From RGIG9041 sp045541455 (GTDB lineage Bacteria; Bacillota; Clostridia; Oscillospirales; QAKW01), in assembly GCA_045541455.1 (NCBI GenBank), contig JAZQJA010000019.1, forward strand, positions 46,736-110,735: DNA of 64,000 nucleotides. Direction: 5' to 3'. Numbering within the stretch: position 1 is the first letter of the stretch; each line of letters starts with the position of its first letter. A model generated the notes under the pieces. The model worked only from the letters and a program-made list of their open reading frames with translations, had not been told where the DNA came from and did not search any database. The position numbers and the translations under genes were made by a program. This document shows positions 33,859-40,973 of the stretch, one piece after another.

Positions 33859-35781
33859 ATGGAAAATATAGATAATATGGGCCGCAACACTTTAGAGTCG
33901 CTGTCCCGTGATAACCTTACGGAATCGGGCAGAAAAAAACTCACCCGTGAAATCCTCTTTGGCGGTGCAACTATCGCTTGCCTTGCGGTAGGACTTATAT
34001 ATACATATATTCTTCGCGGCAAGTATGAAATTGTGCCTCAACTATTCTATTTTATTGGCTTTTTAATTGAAGGCATTCCGGTAATTGTAGCAGGCGTTAA
34101 AGGTATATTTACAAAAAACCTAACAAATGCGATGGAAATTTTGGTTGCTATTGCAATTATTGCTTGTGTATTTAATAAAGACCTTATACTAGCGCTTCTT
34201 ATTCCGCTCATACTAAATGCTGTGCATCTTCTTGAAGAACGCAGCATAATGGGAAGCCGCGATGTTATTGAGGGCTTGAAACAAATGCAACAAAACACCG
34301 CTATTTTGCTTGACGGTGATAAAGAGATTACAGTTGATGCAAAGACATTAAAAATAGGACAGCAAATTGTTGTAAAACCCGGTTCTGTTATAGCAATTGA
34401 CGGTGTTGTGGTAAGCGGTGAAACAAATATCGACCAAAAATCTCTCACCGGTGAACCTCAGCCTGCACATGCAGTTGTTGGGGACGATGTTTATGCAGGT
34501 ACAGTAAACCTTGACGGTAGAATTGTTGTTGAAGTAAAAAAAGAGTATGTAGATACTTCTTTCTCAAAAATATTAAATCTTTTAGAAAAAAGCGAATCAA
34601 TTTCAATTCCCGAATCAAGACTTATAGATAGGTTTCTTAGTTATTACATCCCGTTTGTTCTTGCCGTATCAGCGGCTGTGGCGCTTGTGAGTGCAGATAT
34701 TTCCAAGGCAATAGCAATTTTGGTTGTATCCTGCCCGTGCGGTCAAATGCTGGTAAGTTCTGCACCTATGATTGCGGCTCTGTCAATGGCTACAAAGCGT
34801 GGTGTACTTATAAAAAATTCCAAGTTTGTAGAAATTCTAACCGAAATAAATACTGTTGTGTTTGATAAAACCGGAACTGTTACAAAAGGTGAACTGTCAC
34901 TTACTGAGATAGTTCCTTTCGGTGATGAAACCCCTAAAAGTTTGCTTGATATGGCGGTATCGGTCGCTGTTGGCTCAACTCATCCCATTTCACGCGCTGT
35001 TAAAGATTATGTTGGCACAGATAAAGCCGCAGTTAAACTTGATGTGCGTGAGGTTTTCGGCGGCGGTGTAGAGGGAATTAGCGTAGACGGCAAAACAATT
35101 TTACGCTTTGGCAGACGCGAATGGATTGCAGAGTGCGGTTGCCAAATTCCGCCTGATTTTGCTGTCAATCTGTCGGGTAGTGTTAGCCTTGTTTCCTGTA
35201 ATAATAAACTTATCGGCGCACTCTCGTTTAATGATACTTTGCGTGAAAATGCAAAAGAGAGCATAAGTGCCCTTCACAGTATCGGTGCTGACCGTACTGT
35301 AATGCTTACAGGCGACCGCGATGAACCTGCTCAGATAATTGCAGAAAATGCCGGCATAGATGAGGTATATGCACGCTTGCTTCCTCAGGATAAACTTGAT
35401 AAACTTCGTTTGCTTAGAAGCGACGAGCAAACAAAAATTCTTGCTGTCGGTGACGGTATTAATGATGCACTGGCACTGCGTGAGGCAGATGTAGGTATTG
35501 CTATGGGTGCAATGGGTTCTGACCTTGCTATCGAATCGGCTGACATTGCACTTATGAACAATAACCTTTTAAATATACCGTTTGTTATAAAACTTGCCCG
35601 TAAGACAAAAAGCATAATTTATCAAAACCTTGCCCTTTCTGTCTGTATAAGTGCATTTATGATTGCACTGTCAGCGTTTGGTATTATAACACCGCTTGCA
35701 GGGTCAATTTTGCATAACTTCGGCGCATTTGTAGTTCTTATAAACAGTTCGCGTATTTTAAAGTCAAACTTTGATGAGTAA
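33859..35781 (+). CDS. P1B-type metal-transporting ATPase
   Basis: 640 residues without an amino-terminal HMA domain. Order seen: membrane pairs, actuator loop with SLTGEP near 200, metal-site helix with SCPCG near 291, phosphorylation site DKTGTVTKG near 336, STHPISRAV near 375 (the HP motif of P1B pumps), TGDRD and GDGINDALAL hinge motifs, and a last helix pair containing LHNFGAFVVLINSSR. In zinc/cadmium pumps this final position is usually Asp or Glu; here it is Asn, so the metal (Zn, Mn, Fe or other) cannot be assigned. It is encoded directly after three SPFH genes, which suggests a shared membrane assembly. Confidence 0.9.
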   Translation: MENIDNMGRNTLESLSRDNLTESGRKKLTREILFGGATIACLAVGLIYTYILRGKYEIVPQLFYFIGFLIEGIPVIVAGVKGIFTKNLTNAMEILVAIAIIACVFNKDLILALLIPLILNAVHLLEERSIMGSRDVIEGLKQMQQNTAILLDGDKEITVDAKTLKIGQQIVVKPGSVIAIDGVVVSGETNIDQKSLTGEPQPAHAVVGDDVYAGTVNLDGRIVVEVKKEYVDTSFSKILNLLEKSESISIPESRLIDRFLSYYIPFVLAVSAAVALVSADISKAIAILVVSCPCGQMLVSSAPMIAALSMATKRGVLIKNSKFVEILTEINTVVFDKTGTVTKGELSLTEIVPFGDETPKSLLDMAVSVAVGSTHPISRAVKDYVGTDKAAVKLDVREVFGGGVEGISVDGKTILRFGRREWIAECGCQIPPDFAVNLSGSVSLVSCNNKLIGALSFNDTLRENAKESISALHSIGADRTVMLTGDRDEPAQIIAENAGIDEVYARLLPQDKLDKLRLLRSDEQTKILAVGDGINDALALREADVGIAMGAMGSDLAIESADIALMNNNLLNIPFVIKLARKTKSIIYQNLALSVCISAFMIALSAFGIITPLAGSILHNFGAFVVLINSSRILKSNFDE

Positions 35782-35801
35782 TATTATCAGGAGATAATCT
35801 G

Positions 35802-36083
35802 GTGGATACTTTTTTAAAACTGCAACGTCTTACAGACCTTGCTAAATCTGATGATAAGTTGCGCAAAAAACTTATTGATACAACAAATAATCCCGAACCG
35901 CTTCTCAGTTTTTGTAATGTAGCAGGGGATGTGGGTATTAAACTTTGTATTGGTGAATTATTTGCTCTCGGTCAGGAATATTCAGATAATCAATGTAAAA
36001 GTACTAACGGCGGAAATCCGTCGCCATACGAAAGTTTTGACGATACCTACGAAAACTTTATAGCATCAATAAAAAAGACTTAA
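35802..36083 (+). CDS. Small Nif11-leader-like protein
   Basis: 93 residues with a GTG start after CAGGAGA. The first 60 residues (FLKLQRLTDLAKSDDKLRKKLI, NNPEPLLSFCNVAGDVG, CIGELFALGQEY) show the spacing of Nif11/nitrile-hydratase-like leader domains: a D-LRxKL helix, NP, an AG turn and an EL helix. The tail is Ser/Asn/Gly-rich with one Cys. No lanthipeptide, cyclase or radical SAM modification enzyme is adjacent, so it may be a stand-alone adaptor instead of a peptide precursor. The family call is by eye only. It closes the SPFH/ATPase operon. Confidence 0.6.
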   Translation: MDTFLKLQRLTDLAKSDDKLRKKLIDTTNNPEPLLSFCNVAGDVGIKLCIGELFALGQEYSDNQCKSTNGGNPSPYESFDDTYENFIASIKKT

Positions 36084-36109
36084 CGACTTTTAGTCGTTAA
36101 GTCTTTTTC
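36072..36109. terminator. Bidirectional terminator
   Basis: Perfect stem AAAAAGACTTAACGACT / AGTCGTTAAGTCTTTTT with a three-base loop; it overlaps the last codons of the small gene and ends the convergent DMT transporter transcript as well. Confidence 0.92.
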
Positions 36110-36110
36110 T

Positions 36111-37022
36111 TTATATATCCAGTATACCGAGTATCAGTATACCTGCAATTGTAACTGCAATTGATATGTAATGTTTTACAGATAATTTTTCTTTAAGGAA
36201 CAGTCTGCTCCATAAAACGCTTGCAACACAGTAAGCAGAGATAATAGGTGCAGCATACATAACATGGTCTTCATCACCGATAGCATAGATGTATGCAAAC
36301 TGACCTGCAGTTTCAAAAATAGCACCTACATATTTAGGTCCCTCAGCCTTTGGTAGTAAAGGCTGCTTTTTAATGATAACTGTGTATATAAATGCGATAA
36401 TACCTGCAAAAAGGAAAGTAAGTTCGTAAGCAACATTTGCCGAGTCTTCATTTAAATTCTGTAAAACAAGGCTGTCAGCAAAGGTGCCTGCCGCGTCGAG
36501 TACACAATACAAAACAGGAAGCACTATAGCAAGCGCCGACTTTGCGTATTTATAATTGCTTTTCATCTGGCGTGCAAGGCGTAACTCCTCGTCCTCATGC
36601 GCTTCGACAAACCCAAGCCCCAAAACGCCGGCACATACGGCAATCATTGCTACAAGCGCCCAAATTCCGTTGCCTTCAAGAGTTAATTCACCCATAAAAA
36701 TATAACACAGAGCAACCAGTGCACCCGAACCGTTACAAATAGGGCTTGAAATTGAAAGTTCAATATATCTTAGAGATATATATCCCATAAGCATTGATAC
36801 TATGTAAAGGATTGATACGGGAAGGTAGGTCAGAATAATATCAAAACTTATCTCAACCTTACCTATAAAAACTTCGTACGCCGCGTGTAAACCCATTATT
36901 ACACCAACTGCGGTGACCATTTTAAATTGTGAATATTTGTCGTTGCCCCTGCAACCGATTTTTGAAAAAAGGTCAGACCCTGACCAGCACAAAAGTGCCA
37001 AAATTGAAAAAATAAACCACAT
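36111..37022 (-). CDS. DMT (EamA-like) family transporter
   Basis: 303 residues with ten predicted membrane helices in two repeated halves; the ends WFIFSILALLCWSGSDLFSKIG and SRLFLKEKLSVKHYISIAVTIAGILIL are typical of drug/metabolite transporters. A hydrophilic central loop (EAHEDEELRLARQMKSNYKYAK, about 140-162) separates the halves. The substrate is unknown. It begins 35 bases after mnmA and may share its transcript. Confidence 0.82.
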   Translation of the reverse strand: MWFIFSILALLCWSGSDLFSKIGCRGNDKYSQFKMVTAVGVIMGLHAAYEVFIGKVEISFDIILTYLPVSILYIVSMLMGYISLRYIELSISSPICNGSGALVALCYIFMGELTLEGNGIWALVAMIAVCAGVLGLGFVEAHEDEELRLARQMKSNYKYAKSALAIVLPVLYCVLDAAGTFADSLVLQNLNEDSANVAYELTFLFAGIIAFIYTVIIKKQPLLPKAEGPKYVGAIFETAGQFAYIYAIGDEDHVMYAAPIISAYCVASVLWSRLFLKEKLSVKHYISIAVTIAGILILGILDI

Positions 37023-37057
37023 AATTTTATTACAACCTTTCTTTTTTTACAAAAAAG

Positions 37058-38092
37058 CTACTTTATTGTTCCGCCGCCGATAACAGTGTCACCGATGTAA
37101 ACAACCGCTGCCTGACCCGGCGTTATAGCGCGCTGAGGTGTTTCAAACTCAATAAATACGCGTTTTCCGTTGTCAAGCGGAGTGACGGTGGCTGCAGCCT
37201 CTTTTGCTTTATAACGTGTTTTAACCAAAGCTTTGAAAGGTTGGTTGGGAGGCGCGAAAGCAACCCAATTAAAGTCCCACGTTTCAAGATTATCAGTGAA
37301 CAATTGCTTGCTTTCGCATAGCACCACACGGTTTTGCTGCAAATCCTTTTTTAGCACATACATAGGGCAAGGCAAGGCAAGCCCTAATCCTTTGCGCTGA
37401 CCTACCGTGTAGCGTATAATACCGCGGTGCTTTCCTAAAACATTACCTTTTGTGTCAACAAAGTCACCTGCGGGATAATTCTTTTTGGTGTATCTTTCGA
37501 TAAAAGCGGCATAATCGCCGTCCGGAACAAAACATATATCCTGACTGTCAGACTTGTTTGCATTTACAAACGAAAGTTTATCAGCATACTCACGCACGGC
37601 ACTTTTTTCAAGGTTTCCAAGCGGTAAAAGAGTGCGTGAAAGTTCGTCTTGTGTCAGCGAATAGAGTACATAACTTTGGTCTTTAGTACTGTCAAGACCC
37701 TTTTTAAGTAAAAACCTGCCGTCTTGCTCTACAATTCTGGCATAGTGTCCCGTTACTATATGCGAACAGCCAAGTTCAGCCGCTTTATTGAGCAGGGTTT
37801 TGAATTTTATGTGTTTGTTGCATTCAATGCATGGGTTTGGTGTCAGTCCATTTTCGTATGCTGATACAAAACGGTCAATAACTTCTTTTTCAAAGTCACC
37901 CGAAAAATCAAACACATAATGGGGAATATCAAGCGAAAGTGCAACTTTTTTTGCATCTTCTGCATCATTTTCGCCGCAACCGTGTAAACGCATTGTAGCA
38001 CCTATACACTCAAATCCCTCGTTTTTTATAATGGCAGCGGCAACAGAACTGTCAACGCCGCCGCTCATTGCGATTAAAGCTTTTTTAGTCAT
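37058..38092 (-). CDS. mnmA: tRNA 2-thiouridylase MnmA
   Basis: Adds sulfur to wobble uridine 34. 344 residues, full length. The PP-loop SGGVDSSVAA is at 9-18; the first catalytic cysteine is in PNPCIECN near 95 and the second in SQDICFVPDGDY near 190. It overlaps the upstream CofE-like gene by eight bases. It acts on the same tRNA position as the MnmE encoded at 4201. Confidence 0.96.
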   Translation of the reverse strand: MTKKALIAMSGGVDSSVAAAIIKNEGFECIGATMRLHGCGENDAEDAKKVALSLDIPHYVFDFSGDFEKEVIDRFVSAYENGLTPNPCIECNKHIKFKTLLNKAAELGCSHIVTGHYARIVEQDGRFLLKKGLDSTKDQSYVLYSLTQDELSRTLLPLGNLEKSAVREYADKLSFVNANKSDSQDICFVPDGDYAAFIERYTKKNYPAGDFVDTKGNVLGKHRGIIRYTVGQRKGLGLALPCPMYVLKKDLQQNRVVLCESKQLFTDNLETWDFNWVAFAPPNQPFKALVKTRYKAKEAAATVTPLDNGKRVFIEFETPQRAITPGQAAVVYIGDTVIGGGTIK

Positions 38093-38777
38093 TTATTTTT
38101 CTTATAATACCCATAGGTGTTTGCTGGCGTGATTGACCAAGTGGATTGTCACGCAGAACCTTTGCATAAAACTCTCTGTCAAAACTATCGTCGGATATGC
38201 CAAGGATAACACCATCAATATCGTTAATGTCAACTATAAGTACATCAAACCCAATACGCTCTTTAATAGACTTTGCAACGTGGTCGGGATTAACAGGACC
38301 AAGTACAACGTAGTTATTATACGGAGGTATTGTGCAGTCACACGGACCGTCGATAGAACGTGCCTTAGCTCCTAAGATATCATAGAATATGCCGCGCTTG
38401 CCGACAAGTTTACCGCAAGCCGAACAAAAAGCGGCAAACAATACTTTGATAGTACCACACTCACGAAGCGCCATTTCCATCGTCTGCGGAATTGAAAGCC
38501 CTATTCCGTATGGTGATTTGTATACAAATTTACATAATAATTTAGCAAGCGCACGGGGTTTTATTTCATCCATAGGAATTGCCCTGCGCTGAGTGCAGGC
38601 AACACACTTTTCTGAAATAAAAAGAATGTCTCCCTCTTTAATTACATCTTTTGTGTACTGTTCTGCAACGTCTCTTATGTCATCTTTGTCAGTGATGATA
38701 TGTGTTTTTATCGGATAACGCTCAAACTGTTTGCCGTCAACCTCTATTACAAGGTTTTTATTTTCATTAACCTGCAT
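38085..38777 (-). CDS. CofE-like (F420-0:gamma-glutamyl ligase family) protein
   Basis: 230 residues similar to the CofE/FbiB amino-terminal ligase fold: YPIKTHIITDKDDIRDVAEQYTKDVIKEGDILFISEKCVACTQRRAIP, then a PYGIGLSIPQTMEMAL segment and VLGPVNPDHVAKSIKERIGFDVLIVDINDIDG. Coenzyme F420 is not expected in Clostridia, so it is likely to join glutamate or another amino acid to a different substrate. It overlaps mnmA by eight bases, so the two are co-translated. It has its own divergent promoter. Confidence 0.78.
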   Translation of the reverse strand: MQVNENKNLVIEVDGKQFERYPIKTHIITDKDDIRDVAEQYTKDVIKEGDILFISEKCVACTQRRAIPMDEIKPRALAKLLCKFVYKSPYGIGLSIPQTMEMALRECGTIKVLFAAFCSACGKLVGKRGIFYDILGAKARSIDGPCDCTIPPYNNYVVLGPVNPDHVAKSIKERIGFDVLIVDINDIDGVILGISDDSFDREFYAKVLRDNPLGQSRQQTPMGIIRKIND

Positions 38778-38811
38778 TTTTAACTCTCCTATTAATTATT
38801 AAATATATTGT

Positions 38812-38836
38812 ATGTATTTTTATACCATTTTGTCAA
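38812..38836 (-). promoter_or_regulatory. Promoter of cofE-like/mnmA transcript
   Basis: On the minus strand TTGACA (38836-38831) is followed by 18 bases and TACAAT. It diverges from the citrate synthase promoter; the two -35 boxes are about 28 bases apart. Confidence 0.68.
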
Positions 38837-38864
38837 TCTTTTTAAAAAAATAATATTAATTTGA

Positions 38865-38893
38865 TTGACATATAGTTGGTATAGTTGTATAAT
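38865..38893 (+). promoter_or_regulatory. Promoter of the citrate synthase operon
   Basis: Consensus promoter TTGACA 38865-38870, 17-base spacer, TATAAT 38888-38893. Confidence 0.88.
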
Positions 38894-38904
38894 TGTATAC
38901 AATT
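38891..38904. promoter_or_regulatory. Perfect palindrome, probable GntR operator
   Basis: AATTGTATACAATT is a perfect 14-base palindrome overlapping the last three bases of the -10 box and the expected start of transcription. The GTATAC core resembles operators of GntR-family proteins, and a GntR gene lies in the operon, so self-repression is likely. Confidence 0.65.
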
Positions 38905-38926
38905 TTTAAGAAAGGCTGGTATAAAA

Positions 38927-40303
38927 ATGCTCGAACTTTCATCAAAGACAAATCTGCTTGAGCAGGATAATTATAAATATGACCTGCAGGATGTTGAAAA
39001 ACCGGAACTGTACCGTGAGATGTATAGTTATGAAGACGTGCCTAAGGTTGCGTTTAACCATCGCCGTGTTCCGCTTTCAATGCCTGAAGATATATGGATA
39101 ACCGATACATCGTTCCGCGACGGTCAGCAGTCTGTAAACCCTTATACTGCCGACCAGATTGTAGATTTATACAAACTAATGTCAAAACTGGGCGGACCGT
39201 ATGGCATAATACGTCAGACCGAATTTTTTATTTACAGTAAAAAGGATAGGGAAGCTATTAACAGGTGTATGGACCTTGGCTTAAAATTCCCCGAAATTAC
39301 AACTTGGATAAGGGCAAGCCGCGAGGACTTTAAACTTGTAAAAGACCTTGGTATCCGTGAAACAGGTATTCTTGTAAGTTGCAGTGACTACCATATCTTT
39401 AAGAAGCTCAAAATGACACGCCGTCAGGCGATGGAACATTATCTAGCAACGGTGCGCGACGCATTTGATGCAGGTGTTATGCCCCGCTGTCATCTAGAAG
39501 ATATTACCCGTGCCGACTTTTATGGTTTTGTTGTTCCGTTTGTTAACGAACTTATGAAAATGTCGCGTGAAGCAAAAATACCGGTGCGTATCCGTGCGTG
39601 TGATACCATGGGCTACGGCGTACCGTATACAGAGGTTGCGCTGCCGCGCAGTGTGCCTGGGATTATTTACGGGCTTCAACACTATTCAGATGTTAAAAGC
39701 GAAATGCTTGAATGGCATGGACACAACGATTTTTATAAGGCTGTTGCAAATGCTTCAACTGCATGGCTTTACGGCGCGTCTGCTGTAAACTGTTCTCTGC
39801 TTGGAATCGGTGAGCGTACCGGTAATATACCGTTAGAGGCTATGGTGTTTGAGTATGCTTCGCTTCGCGGTTCACTTGACGGTATGGACCCTACGGTAAT
39901 TACCGAGATTGCGCAGTATTTTAAAAACAATATGGGCTATACAATTCCTCCAATGACACCATTTGTCGGACGTAATTTCAATGTTACCCGTGCAGGAATA
40001 CACGCTGACGGCTTGTTAAAAGACGAGGAAATTTATAATATTTTTAACACAGAAAAATTGCTAAACCGCCCCGCTTCTGTTTTGATAAGCAAAACTTCGG
40101 GACTTGCGGGTATTGCATATTGGATAAACCAGAACTATAACCTTGAAAAAGATGCGCTTGTTGATAAAAAGGACCCTCTTGTTATCGCATTAAAAGAGTG
40201 GGTTGATAAAGAATATGAAGACGGACGCACCGCATCTCTTTCAATTGACGAACTTGAAAGTAAAATCGAACAGCTTTCAAACGGAAAATATAAAAGGAGA
40301 TAA
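38927..40303 (+). CDS. Re-type citrate synthase (isopropylmalate synthase family)
   Basis: 458 residues of the DRE-TIM barrel family. The active-site start is DTSFRDGQQSVNPYTADQI (about residues 52-70), with the metal ligands expected in the WHGHNDF region near 262. The FRDGQQ form and the long amino-terminal extension fit the Re-citrate synthase of Clostridium kluyveri better than 2-isopropylmalate synthase (usually LRDGEQ). The neighbours settle the reading: aconitase and isocitrate dehydrogenase follow. Reaction: acetyl-CoA plus oxaloacetate to citrate with Re-face stereochemistry. No LeuA regulatory domain is present. The ATG at 38927 follows AAGAAAGG. A homocitrate synthase role is the main alternative. 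Confidence 0.85.
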   Translation: MLELSSKTNLLEQDNYKYDLQDVEKPELYREMYSYEDVPKVAFNHRRVPLSMPEDIWITDTSFRDGQQSVNPYTADQIVDLYKLMSKLGGPYGIIRQTEFFIYSKKDREAINRCMDLGLKFPEITTWIRASREDFKLVKDLGIRETGILVSCSDYHIFKKLKMTRRQAMEHYLATVRDAFDAGVMPRCHLEDITRADFYGFVVPFVNELMKMSREAKIPVRIRACDTMGYGVPYTEVALPRSVPGIIYGLQHYSDVKSEMLEWHGHNDFYKAVANASTAWLYGASAVNCSLLGIGERTGNIPLEAMVFEYASLRGSLDGMDPTVITEIAQYFKNNMGYTIPPMTPFVGRNFNVTRAGIHADGLLKDEEIYNIFNTEKLLNRPASVLISKTSGLAGIAYWINQNYNLEKDALVDKKDPLVIALKEWVDKEYEDGRTASLSIDELESKIEQLSNGKYKRR

Positions 40304-40305
40304 CT

Positions 40306-40956
40306 ATGAGAGAGCATAAAAGCATTTCCATAGCGGACCAGATATTTGAAAAACTTGAGCATGATATTCTTATCGGCACATATTCGCGCGGTGAGGTGCT
40401 GACAGAACTTAAACTGTCAGAAACGCTTGGTGTAAGCCGCACGCCTATTCGTGAGGCTTTGCGTCGGCTGGAACAAGAACATATAATCGAAGAAACAAGC
40501 CGCGGTGCTGTTGTTGTAGGAATTACAGTTGACGACCTTACAGATATGTATGAGGTGCGTGCTCAACTAGAGGGCATTGTTTGTGCTCGCACAGCAAAAA
40601 ACATTACTGAAGATGGACTTAAAAAAATGCGTGAGGTTATTGACCTTCAGCGCTATTATGTCGAAAAAACCGATGGTGATAACTCGGACAGTATCAAAAA
40701 TTTCGACTCGCAGTTTCACGACCTGTTGTATTATTACAGCGGCAGTAAGGCTTTTTACGACACACTGTCACCAATCCATAAAAAACTTATTAAGTACCGT
40801 AAGGCATCGATTAAAAAACAAAGCCGTGCACGCCAGTCGGTAGATGAGCATGAGGAGATTTATAAAGCGCTTGCTTTGCACGATAGTCAAAAGGCAAGTG
40901 AACTTGCAACGGCACACGTTAAAAAGGCGCGCGATAACATAATTAACTCATTATAG
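40306..40956 (+). CDS. GntR family regulator with FCD domain
   Basis: 216 residues: winged helix (about 10-75, LGVSRTPIREALRRLEQEHIIEE) and an all-helical FCD ligand domain (about 80-210) with the metal-binding Asp/His pattern (FDSQFHDLLYYYSGS and TAHVKKARDNI). FCD proteins often bind organic acids; here citrate or another TCA acid is a reasonable guess. It lies between citrate synthase and aconitase genes with two-base and 17-base gaps, so it probably regulates its own operon. Confidence 0.92.
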   Translation: MREHKSISIADQIFEKLEHDILIGTYSRGEVLTELKLSETLGVSRTPIREALRRLEQEHIIEETSRGAVVVGITVDDLTDMYEVRAQLEGIVCARTAKNITEDGLKKMREVIDLQRYYVEKTDGDNSDSIKNFDSQFHDLLYYYSGSKAFYDTLSPIHKKLIKYRKASIKKQSRARQSVDEHEEIYKALALHDSQKASELATAHVKKARDNIINSL

Positions 40957-40973
40957 AGAGGAGAAATATTATA

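Noticed and set aside
35802..36083. RiPP biosynthesis cluster
   Set aside because: A leader-like protein is present, but no modification, protease or dedicated export gene is found near it.
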